Shown here one piece after another: positions 1 through 11,825 of a stretch of 64,000 nt of DNA. Positions within the stretch are counted from its first letter, which is position 1. Every line of letters begins with the position of its first letter. The notes below the pieces were generated by a model. That model was given only the letters and a program-made list of their open reading frames with translations. It had not been told where the DNA came from and did no database searches. This stretch comes from Pleodorina starrii (taxonomy: Eukaryota > Chlorophyta > Chlorophyceae > Chlamydomonadales > Volvocaceae). Where the stretch lies: contig BRXU01000001.1 in NCBI GenBank assembly GCA_030267565.1, positions 7,942,001 through 8,006,000 on the forward strand. The letters run 5' to 3'. Made by a program: the position numbers and the translations under genes.

Positions 1-3000
1 GCCGCGACCGCCGCCGCCGGCGGCGGCGGCGGCGGCGGCTCCGCCGCCGCCGCGGCCTGCGGCCGCTGCGCCGCCGCGGCCGCGGCCCACGCCGCCGCCG
101 CCGCCGGCCAGCGGCGGCAGCCGCTCCCGGTTGGCTTCGGCAGGTGGTGCTCCAGAGGGCCCGGGCCGGACCGGCCCTCGGGTCGCGCTGCTGGGCGCTA
201 TGGGCCGCTGCCTCGCCGGAGACGGAACGCCGCTGGAGGATTGCTTCGGCGCCGCGGGCCCGCCCGTCCCTGACGCCCTCCCGCCGGCTGCTGCAGACGA
301 GCCGCTCCCTGCCGCCGCCGCCGGCGGCGGCGACGCCGCTGACGACGGGGGCGGTCGCCCACCGGCTGCAGCGTCGTCCTTGCGCTGCCGCCCGCCGTTG
401 ACGGCGTGGGGGCCCAGGCTGCTTGGTCCCGGCCCGGCGCCGCCGCCGGCACCTCCCCCCGCCATGGACGTCATCCGACGATCGCCGCCGCCGCCGCCAG
501 CCCTGCTCGGTATGTTTGCTGGACTATTGCGGCCGTTCTGGCTAATCGCTGAGGCGAGGGCAGCCCGACCGGCTCGTGTGGGCGTGTCCACTTCTGGGCT
601 TTGCCCGCTGCCCCTGCGGGTGCTAGGCGCCGGGGAGTAAGGCGCGGCAGCCGGCGTCGACGGCGACCGCCCATTGGTCCCGTCGGGTGCTGCCGCCGGG
701 CCCTTTCCCGTACCACCACCACCGCCGCCCCCGCCGCCAGCTGCGCCGCCGCCGGGAAGCACCCGGCTCCGTGTCCGGGGCGCCTTCACCGAAACCGCGT
801 CGGCGGTCGGCGGAGGCTGCGGCGGCGACGGCGCCGCCACCACCGTCACGACCGCCGTCGCAGTGGCCGCGGCTGCGGCAGCGGCGGCGGTGGCAGCGGC
901 AACACCGACGCCCGAAGGCGACGGCGCAGGCTCCCAGTCCGAGTCCGAGCCGGCGTCGACTGGCGCGGCAGCGGTAGCTGCCGCCGCCGCCGCCGCGGCT
1001 GCGGCGGCGCCGCCGTTGCAGCCGCCGTTGCCGTACCTGTGCGTGTGCCCTATGACAGAGCTTATCCGCAGGTTAGAGGACAAGATGGAGGAGCCCGGGC
1101 TGCCATCGAGCAAGGGGCTGTGGGCTCCGAAGTCTATGGACGCCTCCATGCCGCCTCGGATGGTCAGCACGGAGGACAGCTGTGAAAAGGAGTGGGTGCC
1201 GCTGCCGGCGGCGCCCACCGCCGACGCCGCCGGCGACGCCGGGTAGTCCCGCGCCGCCGCGGCGGAGGCAGCCTCCGCCCGGATGTGCCGAAGCTGCGGC
1301 AACGACGGAGTGGCGGGCTCACCGGCGATGGGCCGCGGCCCGGCGCCGCCGGTGTAGGACGCCGGCGCCGCCGCCGCCGCTGCGGCGGCGGCGGCGGCGG
1401 GCGTCGCGGTGGCGGAGCCGACGGAGGGAGCCGACGGCTGGGGACGTGTGCGCGAGGGGCTGCGTGCGGGAGACTTCCCGGTGGGGGTGCCGGCGCTGCT
1501 GGCACCGCCGCCGCCGCCTCTGGAAGCGGGCGACGCGGTCTCGTGTTCGCTGATGGTGGGCGGTATGTGGCTGGTGTTTTGGGTGCGGCGTGTCGGCCGA
1601 GGCGCCAGGGAGGGCGACATGGGCGTGTCGGCGGGGGCCACGGTGTCCCCCAGGCCCTGCGATGTCGTGTGGTGTGGTGTGGTGTGGGGTCATGTGAGGT
1701 GAGTTGGGGTGCAAAGACAAAGAACCCCGGCGGGGCCACCGAGGGGACGGGGGGTTTCGGGTGTGTGGTGGGTGGAGGGAAACCAAACCAAGCGATAGGG
1801 CTCGATAGGGTTCAATGGGTTACGGTTACGGTTACGGTGTGGTTTCGGAGCCGTTAGATTGGGTTACGGATGCGATTGCGGCCCGTTCCTCATCTAGCGT
1901 CCTCTCGCAGCCACCGAACGCCCGCGCCGTGTACGTAAGCGACGGCCCAGTCCCGCTGTCAGCTCCCCGGCCCCAGCCCCACCTCCCAGCTCCAAGCCCA
2001 AGTATCAGCCCTAGTCTCACATCTGACCCGAGCCACAGCCACCGCCACCGCCTCAGCCTCAAGAGGCCACGGTTGCGCTCCACCCATGCATGACCCGCCC
2101 AACACGAACCAACGTGCACGGATGTAGCTGTGCAGCCAAACCGAAGGCGGCGCATTTGTTGGTGGTCACACGCACGCGCACACACGCATGCACATACATC
2201 CACATACATCCACGCACATACACACACAATCAAACAATTACGCACACATACACACACGTTCACACCTGCGAGAGCGCCTCCGTGCTTATCCTCGCCGGGC
2301 CACTCTGCGCCCTCTTGCTGCTGGAGGAGCCGGACCAAGGCGGCGCCGGCGGCTTGCCGCTGCCCGCGCCGCCACCGCCGCCGCCGCCACCGGCGCCAGC
2401 AGCCGCACCGCCGCCGCCGCCGGCCCCGGTGCCGCCCGCCGACCCCGGCGGCGTCGCGGCGCCGCGCGGCGGCGTCTGTGCCGACAGCGCCCGGCGGCTG
2501 CCGAACGGCGAGCCGTCGCCGCGGCTGGCCTCCTCACCACTAGGGCTGCTGGCGGAGGCGGCGGCGCCGCTACCGCCGCCGCTACCGCCGCCGCCACCGT
2601 TCGTGCAGTGCACGCGCGGCAACTTCAGTCCGCTACCGCCGCCGCTGCTGCTGCCGGGGGCGGCGGGTGAGCAGGAACAGACGGCTGCTGACCCGCCTGA
2701 GTCTAGTGCGGGAAGCGGCCCCGAGCCGCAACCGGATCCCGGTCCCGATCCTGAGCCCGGCGGCGGCGGCGGCGAGCTGATCGCGCCGTTGGCGGCGCTG
2801 AAGCCGCCGCTGGGGGAGCGGCCGAGCCTGCAGCGGACGGACGGACAGACGGACAGAGGGACGGACAGTCAGACGGGCAGGCGGCGCAGCGCAGCGCAGC
2901 ACCGCAGGTCAGCGCGGGCCAGGTCCCTGCCGGTGGCCGGCAAGGCAGGACCGAGCGGCGTGGCGGCGTGCGGAAGGAAGCCACCTACCTTCGGCATCGC

Positions 3001-5951
3001 ATTGGGCCGGTGCGTGGCACCCCGCTGTAGGCCCTCACTTCGTGTACCCCCCAATCGTATCGCTGTTGTTCGTCTGGTGACTTTACGCCGTATCGTTTGG
3101 CGCTTGTCTTGCCTTGGTATCTTGCCTTCACACGGCGGCACTAGTTCGCGACACAATGGACTCGACGCATGCACACATGCACAGAAGCGTGTGTTCCGTA
3201 CCTGCTAGGAGTCGGGCCGTGGTCCGCCCCAGAGCCGCTGTGCTGGTTGCCCGGGCCCGGCACCGCCCCGAACGCCGGCGGCAGCGTCGGCACGGCGCTG
3301 CCGGCGCGCGCCGCCGTCGGCGTCGACGCGCCCGACGCTCCCGCCCCGCCGCCGTCATCCTCCGCCGCCGCGGATGCGGCTGCGGCTCCGCTGCCGCCGC
3401 CGCCCCTGAAGGCGGCGCCATGCCCGCCGCTACCGCTGGCGCGGCTGGTGCCGTTCATCCCGGGCAGCGGCGACGTGGCGCCGCTGTTGGCGGGCCGGCG
3501 CGACGAGCCAGTGGACGTGCCGACGACGCCCAAGCCGCCGCCGCCGGCGGCGCCGCTGCCGCCCAGGGACATCGTCTGGCTGGGGCTGCTGCTGCTCCCG
3601 CCCCCGCCGCCGCCCGTGTTTATTGCCACCAGGGAGATGCTCCGGGGGTCCAGCAGCAGAGTCTGGTGGTCCATACCGGCGGGGAACTCCAGCGGCTTGG
3701 CGGGCGCCGAGGCCCCGGAGCTTCCCTGCTGCGGTGCGAGCGGCGGACAACGGGGACGAGGGCGCCCCCCGGCTCGATCGCGGTTCGCTCTCGAGAGAGA
3801 CGCACTCGTCTTGTTAGGTGGGTGGGTTTCCGCACGTGTGTCGGTGGGCCCCGGTGGGGCCCCTGTTGCGGCGCCCCTGCCCTCGGTCGCCGAGCCCCCG
3901 GCGACGCGCGGGCAGGCTCCAGACCTCCAGTCGTCGTCGCGTCGCGCATTCATACCTTCATGTGTCATTCTATTGCTAGCCCCGACTCCCCCGGGCTTTT
4001 CTGTTGCCTGCAGTGCTCTCTCTCCGTGGCTGCGTCCTCACCCCGGGGAGTCCTACCCCTTACCCCCGCCCCCAAGCCTCCCCTGCCCCTTTCCTCACCC
4101 CGTCAGCCGCCTCCGCCGATTGCGGCGCATCTCGCAGCGTGCAGATCCGCCGCAGTCGGCACGTGCCCGCCACCTGCAACGAATCCAACGTCCGGTACGA
4201 CATGTTCGCTGCCGCTGCCGCCGCCGCCGACAGGGAGCTCCCTGCGGCCGCCGCCGCGGCGGCGCCCGCTGCTGCACCCGCTGCGCCACCGCCACCAGTC
4301 CTAAACAGGACAGCCGCCAGATCCGCCAGCGGCAGCACCAAATTGATCCAGCACTCCCGCGGCAGGCAGGTGAACGGGACCTGCAGCCAGCGTCCGCCGT
4401 CCAGCGGCAAGGTCCCCAACAGGAAGCGAACCAACAGGGAGCGACCCAACAGGGACTTCAGGGAGCGGCCCACAGCAGGGGAAAGATTGCGGGATTAGGT
4501 GGCGGGCGTCCGCACGCGCAAACACGCGTCATGTGTATATTGCAGGTGAAGCGACGTCGGTGGCGCCGCCCGAGATGCCGCTTTGATGCTGTTCATGCTA
4601 CTGCTGGTTGCTCCTGTCGGTGGTGCTGCTTGTGGTTGTTGTTGGTTTGATGCTACTGCGACGGCGGCAGGTGCGCGTTGCACCGCACCTGGCGCAACGG
4701 GAACCCCTTGCACGCGGCAGTGCCCCCGGACGACGCACCTACCGCCACTTCCCTGTCCTCCCGCTCCCGCACCCGGTTGCCCCCTAGTGAACCGCGGGAC
4801 GCGATGGGGCCTGTCCGGGGCCGTCTGCTCAGTGCTCACGCACCTGGCAGTGCAGTGGCGTGCACTTGAGCTCCGAGAAAGATGACGAGAGGATGATGCG
4901 GCGGCGGGTGGCGGAGGCGTCGCTGAGCCCCACCTCCAAACTAAAAGGGGTGCCCTGAGAGAACATGAGGAAAGGGACGATGAGGGGGAGGGGAGGGAAA
5001 GGGGCGATCAGGGGAGAGACCGCGCAGTCGGCGGGCGGGGCATGGCAGGCGGACAGCACCCGTCTCTCGCCCTCAGCAGTCGCATAACACACCGTCGCCC
5101 CCAGCCGCTCGCCACACCCCTGCCTGAAGGCGCTGTGCGCGCCCCGACCCACATCGCAGTTTCTCCGTGTTAATACGGGAAGACAACGGAAGGTACCCAC
5201 CACTCCAACTTCCAGCTGCAGCAGCAGGTTCGGCTGCACCAGCCCCAGCGTCGATCGCTCATCCTTTGGCAGGGACAGGCGGCAGGCGCCGCTGTTTACG
5301 AACACGTAGCCCTTGAGGGCCTGTGGCGATGGCCATTGCGTGTGATACCGTTGCATCGCGGGGGCGCAGTGGACACCGCTTTGGTTGTTTGATGCGCAGG
5401 TCATTTCGGGATTAAGTGCAGGCAGCAGCCACGCCCCATTTGCGCACCGTGAGCAGACAGGGGCCGTGCCAAGGTGGCTCTGCGGTGAGATCTCAACTTA
5501 ACCTTTAGGTAGGTGGTGAGAAAGTAGGTGGTGAGAAAGTGGAGGACAAGACCCAGCTGCGAACGACCGCGGGTCTGTGGACGCTGCCAACCCCAATACA
5601 GATCCCATATTGCGCAAGCGGTTACAAGTCTGAGCCACACCACTTCTCCGCGCATCAAATGGCGTTGCGCTGCTGGCCGTGGTCGGCCCCGGTGCACGTG
5701 GGGCGAGGCCGGCTTCACCCAATCCACCGCGCACGCGCCGCGTCCATCCTAGGTTTTCAAGTGACTCTCCCTCGCCCAGCGCAGCGCGGCGTCGTTTCCT
5801 GTTCCCGCCGCCTCGTCCCGCGTCGTACCTTGTCGTAGACCTTCTGCACGCCCTTTTGCGGCCCAGAGATCTTCCACTGCGCGAGCGGGTTTTGCCCCTG
5901 GGTGCTCAGCACCTCCACGTGTGCCCCGCCCTGAAACTCGTTCGCGAACAT
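1..5951 (-). CDS. CFAP20DC: CFAP20-domain-containing protein (CFAP20DC/C3orf67-like), 3' end off the window
   Basis: Eight exons on the minus strand: 5951-5829, 5320-5201, 4954-4844, 4380-4100, 3876-3202, 3024-2989, 2827-2266 and 1656-1 (open to the edge), 1188 codons so far. The first four encode a CFAP20-type domain. The start MFANEFQGGAHVEVLS, then SLPKDERSTLGLVQPNLLLQ, then TPLHCQ joined to VPFTCLPRECWINLVLP, and TCRLRRICTLR, follow the human CFAP20DC order. CFAP20 itself is an axonemal microtubule inner-junction protein, so a ciliary or basal-body role is inferred. The remaining 700 or more residues are low-complexity Gly, Ala, Ser and Pro, with conserved-looking islands such as MDHQTLLLDPRSISLVAIN (exon 5) and LTIRGGMEASIDFG (exon 8). 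Phases are consistent throughout. The start of exon 5 (3876 rather than about 3733) was chosen by phase, and the 36-base exon 6 is the least certain. Introns 1, 3, 4, 6 and 7 hold nothing recognised. Confidence 0.85.
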
Positions 5952-7053
5952 GACGTGGGCCTCCCAGGCCCTGATGTCTGACGCCCCGGCAGATGCCGGG
6001 TCAAAGCCTGCTCCGCGCTTGGGCCGGGCTGGCCGTCGGCGCTAGCGGGTGTCCAAATGCAGTTCCGGTGCCCACCCGGCGCCGTTCTCCGTAAGCGAAA
6101 GTGCAAGCTGCCTTATATTCAGATGCTGCTGCCTCCGCTTGCTGTGAACTTGGTTGCCTGGGCCTGTTCAGGCCAAGCTGGTACCGAGCAGCAAGGCGCA
6201 CGGGCGAGTTGCGCGGAGTCCCCGCCCGCGGCGCCCCGTCCTAAATTCACCTCATCTGTTGACGGCGTATAATGAGTATACTGCAGGTTGGGCCAGTTGG
6301 GGTGCAGTTTTTCAAGCAAGCTGCGTAAAGCTCGAAACGGAACAAGCAGACGTAATGGAAGTCGAAGTGGAGACGACCCACAGGCAACTATATTTATAAC
6401 GAGCTCCGCCACACCCTGATATATCCGTAACCGTGCCTGAGCCTCGAGACACGTCTTCTTCAAACCCAAAACCACCCGCAACGACCGCATCGTCGGACAT
6501 TTTTAGCATCATCCTGAGGAGCGAAGGGCTCCTCGTAGACCTCAAAGGCTATTAACCACGGCTAGAAGCTTAATACACAGCTCGCCTTGTTGCTATTTCG
6601 TGCCCGTCGCCGGTCCGTTCCGCGTAGCGCTCCTCCGCCGCAGTTATGCAAATGGAGCTGGTATGAATTGAGGGTGATAAGTCGCTGTCCAAAAGGTTCC
6701 TGGTCCAAAACGTTCGCAGTGAAACTCAAACCGGATGACTACTTTAAATACATGACAAGGGCCTCAACCCAATGCACAAGCATGAGCATTATGTCAAATC
6801 CTATACGATGATGGAGACTGGGATGATGATTATGCACTAGAATAGGCTGTAACCCTGCAGAGCAAATGCCTTTCGGTACGGCGACCGTGGACGGCATCAC
6901 GGTAACTAAAAACGCACTTCAATTCCCTGCAACCTGCTGCTGAGGCTACATCAACGACGGCTTTTCGGATTCGACATTATCGTGGTGTTGACAATCATCG
7001 GTCTTCTTTCGTCCACGCTGCCACATTTTTTGCGGACTGTGGCCACAAGCATT
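5952..7053. promoter_or_regulatory. Shared upstream region of the divergent CFAP20DC and SUFE1 genes
   Basis: About 1.1 kb separates the two start codons. It is noticeably more AT-rich than the flanking exons. I see no coding exon in it and no convincing TATA element. It must hold both 5' untranslated regions and presumably a divergent promoter, which is inferred from gene orientation only. Confidence 0.5.
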
Positions 7054-9939
7054 ATGATTGCTCATCGCCAACTCCCAGTTCGTGCTGAGCCTCAGAATGG
7101 TATCAGAAGTTTGAGGCGGGGCTTTGCGACCCCGATGCCGGCCTCCCAGCCGATGCGGCGCCAGCAGTCAAGGGTGAGCCCCTCAATTGGCACCGAGGAC
7201 TATTCAGACCGCCACACAGTTACCTTGGCTGCATCGCCACGGTGAACAACCCCAAACCACCCGTTCGTACGGCGACTCTGCTGGAACCCGCCGGCTCCCA
7301 ACCACACACAGGGCATCAGCACATGTCGCGCTCAGAAGACCTCGGAGTTTCCGGCCAGCCTCCAAAAGATCGTTGGGGCCTTCCAAATGGTGCCGGACCC
7401 AATGGCAAGGTAGGGTGGAATACGGCAGCGCTCGCGTCCGTACATGTGCTGCTCGTATTGCACTGTTGTTACGGCCCGTACACCCCGCCAGGTACAAGCA
7501 GCTGCTTTTCTTCGCGACCAAGCTGGCCCCCATGCCAGCGGAGGATCACGTGCCTGAGAACAAGGTGGAGGGCTGCGTGTCTCAGGTAGGGGGTGAGAGG
7601 CAGGGAGGGAGGGAGGGCGGCAAAGTGGGAGAAGGCAGGGAGGGAGGGCGGCGGGGAGAACGCGTGTTGTGCGTCCTGCAGCCAACGACACCCGGACAGC
7701 GGGTCTTACCGGGAACTTAGCACCTGGAGCCCGTCAGTAGTGTCCGTAGGCAAGTGTTACAGTTGGTAATGCAAGGGAAGGCAATGCAAGGGAAGGCAAT
7801 GCAAGGGAAGGCAATGCAAGGGAAGGCAAGGCAAGGGAATGCAAGGCAAGGGAAGGGAAGGCAAGGGAAGGCAAGGGAAGGCAAGGCAAGGGAAGGCAAG
7901 GCAAGGGAAGGCAAGGCAAGGGAAGGCAAGGCAAGGGAAGGCAAGGCAAGGGAAGATGACACGCAGTGAGTCATCTTCCGATCCAACGACCTCTCAATGC
8001 GACCCAACGACCTTTCAAATATCCAGGTCGGGCCACGCAAGACTTCCACGCGTGTCTCAACCCCACTCAGGGCATCGCTACACGCAATCGATACACGGGA
8101 ATTTGCGCTTCAGATGTAGCTTTATAACATCGCGATAGCCTCGTCACAGGCGTCAAATGCACCAGCGTGCTGCCGTACCGTTCACCCATACCTCCTGACG
8201 GGCTGACGGGATCGAAACCCATCCCAGTCATATGGGTGTAGGCGCTGAATATACTTGCGCTGAACTACTGAGTTACCGCTGCCTAGGCTGATAGCCTCTG
8301 GGGCTCAGTGTGTACGCTGACAAAGTGGTTTCGGGCAGTTTCACCACGGGAGGTTCGAGATGCAATCGGACCGAGTCAGCTGGCGGGGCTTCGGCCCCGC
8401 CGGGGGAGTGGGCCCCGTGAACAAAGTGGCCGTCTGACACGTTGAGATGTAGCCGAAAGGCGGCGCGGAATGTACGTCCGGCTGAACAGGTTGGCCCCTG
8501 TCCACTCAATACCCCCACCCCGCATCCTAAAGACCAGAGGGCGTCCTGTGGACGGCGCTGGGAGGATTGGGGTGGCGAGTGGCTGCCTTAGGGGATCAGG
8601 CCGGGTGGGGCGGGGCGGGGAGCGATGCAGAGGTGTGTGGATTGGGAGGGGGCTTTGGCTTTGGTGTCCCGGTGGGGGGGATAGGGGGTGCACAGGAGCG
8701 GGAGGGGGAGCGGGAGCGGCACGCCCCCCCCCCCGCCCCCCATCCCTCCGCCACGGCCGGCACGGCAGGACCTTGGTGACCGGTTGCCGTACACGCAGGT
8801 GTGGGTGGTTCCGGAGCTTCGGGCGGACGGCAAGATCTACTGGCGCGCCGACTCGGACTCGCAGCTGACCAAGGTACGACGCTGTTGTACAGTACGGCGG
8901 CATACTACCTTATGAGGATCTCTCGCTCCCGCCACCCACCCCACCACCCTCACACCCCCCACGGGCCCGTTCGCTAACACCGTCTCCGTCTCCGCCGCGG
9001 TATCTTCCTTTTACCCCACCCCCCCACCCCACCCCCAGGGCCTGGCCGCCCTGCTCGTGACCGGCCTCAGCGGCTGCACCCCCGCCGAGATCCTGTCGGT
9101 GCAGCCCACCTTTATCGAGATGCTGGGACTGAAGCAGAGCCTCACCCCCTCCCGCAACAACGGCTTCCTCAACATGTTCAGACTCATGCAGAGGAAGACC
9201 CTGGAGCTGGTTGCAGCCCAGGCCAAGGCCAAGCAGGAGGAGGCGGAGCCGACGGCTGCGGTGACGCCAACCAGCAACGGCAACGGCGCCGCCACCGCCG
9301 CCGCCTCCGGCGCCGCCGACGTCGCCCCCGAGAGCCTCACGCCCGTGCAGGATGGCATGGAGCGCAAGTTGACGGCGGCGCTGCGGCCCCGGGAGCTGAG
9401 CATCCAGAACGACAGCGCGCAGCACGCGGGGCACGCGGGCGCCATGGCGGCGCGGCACGGCAAGGCGGGCGCCAGCGGCGAGACGCACTTTCGGGTGGAG
9501 GTGGTTTCGGAGGTGTTTGAGGGCATGAGCCAGGTCAAGCGCCAGCGCATGATTTACCAGGTGGGGATGGGGGCGGGGTGGTGGGGGTGGGGCGTGGTGA
9601 GGGCGGGGTGTGAGCTAGGAGGCGGGCTGGGGGTTTACGGTGCCTGAGTAGGGAGGCGGAGGGTTTGGGTGATGGGAAGTGGGGAATGGGGCTTTGGTGT
9701 GGGTGGGATTCCCAGGGAACGGCCGCGACGGCCCCCTCGGGCAGTGATCCCGCCCCACGCCGCGCATCCGCCCCGCTTCGCCATTGCCCCCGACTCCCAC
9801 CTCCTCCCCTCCCCTCTCCTCCCCCTTACCCCGGCAGCTCCTGGAGGAGGAGTTTGCGATGGGGCTGCACGCGCTGTCGCTGGTGACCCGCACTCCCGCG
9901 GAGGCGGACAAGGCGGAGGCGGCCGCGGGCCGGGGATGA
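7054..9939 (+). CDS. SUFE1: SufE-BolA fusion protein, chloroplast iron-sulfur assembly activator of cysteine desulfurase
   Basis: Six exons: 7054-7173, 7336-7409, 7492-7585, 8799-8873, 9039-9560 and 9838-9939 (328 residues). Exon 1 encodes an Arg/Ser/Gln-rich, acid-poor leader ending in RRQQSR, as expected of a plastid (possibly dual plastid/mitochondrial) transit peptide. SufE follows: FPASLQKIVGAFQMVPDPMA, YKQLLFFATKLAPMP, then VEGCVSQVWVVPEL, whose Cys is the expected sulfur acceptor, then SDSQLTKGLAALLVTGLSG and LGLKQSLTPSRNNGFLNM. After an Ala/Glu linker comes a BolA domain (DGMERKLTAAL, HFRVEVVSEVFEGMSQVKRQR, GLHALSL). In plants SufE1 stimulates NFS2 and the BolA part interacts with glutaredoxin. 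An in-frame ATG at 6982 would add 24 residues. Intron 3 (1.2 kb) carries the minisatellite and the tRNA-like element listed separately. Confidence 0.93.
7769..7954. repeat. Purine minisatellite in SUFE1 intron 3
   Basis: About 186 bases built from GCAAGGGAAG-type units, arranged mostly as 15-base repeats with GCAAT and GCAAG variants. One strand is entirely purine plus C in GC steps. It ends in a 10-base inverted repeat (7951-7960 with 7970-7979, 9-base loop). It lies wholly within the intron. Confidence 0.9.
8200..8283 (-). other. tRNA-like segment (possible tRNA pseudogene or SINE head) in SUFE1 intron 3
   Basis: On the minus strand TAACTCAGTAG (from 8275) fits the RNA polymerase III A-box with one mismatch. 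About 50 bases later GGGTTTCGATCCC (8220-8208) resembles a B-box and T-arm with one mismatch. A proper cloverleaf does not close, because the D-stem and acceptor stem do not pair, so it is not a functional tRNA. A tRNA-derived SINE or pseudogene is the best reading, and chance is possible. Confidence 0.3.
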
Positions 9940-10690
9940 GCCGAACCGAGATGAGCTGAGACGAGGCGCAGCAGGATCGGAGTGGAGCGGGGCAGAGGTC
10001 TGAGCCCACTGAGCGGAGTGGAGGCTGAAGGCTGAGGGGGCGCCACCGCCGGGCTGGGGAGGTTGGGGTTCAGGGAGAGAGGTGTGTCCCGTTGGCACTG
10101 GTTGCAGCAAAATCCCCGTCCCCGCCCGCCTAAAGGTGACCCTGAGGCTGGGGGGCTTGTGTGTGTGTGCATTTGCGTGCATGTGCGTGTGTGCTGTGTC
10201 CGTGACGGGAGGCGGGAGGGAGAGAGGCGGGGGTCGCCAGGTGGCGAGGGCGAAGAATCGGAGCGCATGGTGAGCAGGGAGGAGGCACGCGCGTGTCACG
10301 TGGTTTCTTGTGGCTGCGCATGTGCGTCGGCCGGGGGAGGGCCAGGTCCTGGCAGGCTGGTCTTGGCCCGGGGCCCTTGGTCGGGCTTGCCTTGCCTTCT
10401 GCCAAGACCGAAGAGGTGAAGTAGCCTTGCTGCTGTTGATAAGAGTGTGTTCGTGGAATGGGAGTGTGCCGCGTGCGCGGTGAGATGTGTGGTGCAGGGA
10501 ACGAGGGAAGGTAATGACAATAATGATAGGAAAGAGACCGCAGCGAGGGGACGGAGACGGCGACTAGCAAGGGCAGGGAGTGGCGCCGCTGCGGATGCGG
10601 CGGCTGGGGATGCGGTCGCGACGAACACGAGGTAGCTCCGGCGGCATTGGATACCCGTGTGTGCCTACGACCCTACGTATGTGAGCAAAA

Positions 10691-10742
<52 letters not shown>

Positions 10743-11825
10743 GGAGCGAGAGAGGAGAGGAGGTGGAGGGAGGAGAGGGGGGCCGTGTATGGGACCTGCA
10801 GCGCGCGGGGGGTTGCACGGCCATGGGAAGGTACCAGGTGGCGAGTGCAGACTGTGAGGTGCTGTCCCGAGGGACAAGTGAGCCGGGAGGCGGTGAAACG
10901 GGCGTGTGATGTGGACATCTGGTGGGGGTGTGAAGGGGTGCGTACGTACCGATACCGTTCGGAGGTACAGCGCATCTACAGTTTCGTAGTGTGCTGCCTC
11001 TGCTCTTCCGACGAACACTCGCATGGACCCCACATGTCTCCTGCCTTTCGCCCGTTGCCCCTTTCCGACGGTACCCAACCTGGCCTCTTTTGGGGTTTTG
11101 CTGTCGTACCGATGAGGGACCATGAAAGCGACCCACGATATCCGACGAAAGGTGGTGGCGGGCGCCGCCGGCGGAGACGCCCGGCGGGCTTCTTTCTTCC
11201 ATGCGACTCTCGGGGCGGCAGCGGAGCTCCAGCAACCCACCCATCAAGTCAACCAACCCCGCGCGCAGCAGCCCCTCACCGTGCACCATTTCCGCAACAT
11301 TTCAGTTACGAGTGGTTCGCCCATCAGGAAGCGACCAACGCGGCCTTCCCCTCCCTCCCCTGATGAACCCTAATGAGTTACGGAGACACGTCTCCGCCGC
11401 AGCCTTCCCCTCCCCCCACACCCACCCGCCCGCAACCCGCGGGCGGTACCTACTCCGCCAGGCCTACGGCGGTAGAGGCGGAGAGAGCATGTGGGGGATG
11501 CGGTGGTAGAGGGGAGACGGCAGCGGTGGGATGGAACACAGCAGGCGGACAGCCGGGGCCCCTACCCGCGCAGGGAGGGGGAAGGGCCCAGGCCGCCAGC
11601 TCCCGACGCAGCGAGACCAGTCGTCGACGCGCACCGCCCGCCTCCCGCTCCTCTTTCGCTGCACGCGCTTCGGGGCACCCAGCACGCCCCTCCTCTCCAC
11701 CGCCTGCGTCGCCTTGCCCACCTGCCATCACCAGTCCCACCGCCGCGCTGGTGGGTTTCTCCCCCTCCCCCCGAGGCCCCCGCCCCCTCCCCTCCCCCCC
11801 TCCTCACGCCCCCCCGGTCCCCTCC
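9940..11825. other. Convergent 3' spacer between SUFE1 and CYP71
   Basis: About 1.9 kb with the 3' untranslated regions of two tail-to-tail genes. No exon with family resemblance was seen on either strand. It contains the GA microsatellite. I found no clear TGTAA polyadenylation motif for either gene. Confidence 0.6.
10694..10736. repeat. (GA)n microsatellite
   Basis: About 21 uninterrupted GA dinucleotides followed by a degenerate AAAG/GAGA tail, in the spacer between SUFE1 and CYP71. Confidence 0.95.

Noticed and set aside
131..4650. Several plus-strand open frames of 90-490 residues rich in Pro, Ala and Arg
   Set aside because: They are antisense to the CFAP20DC exons. The minus strand carries family motifs, splice sites and consistent phase.
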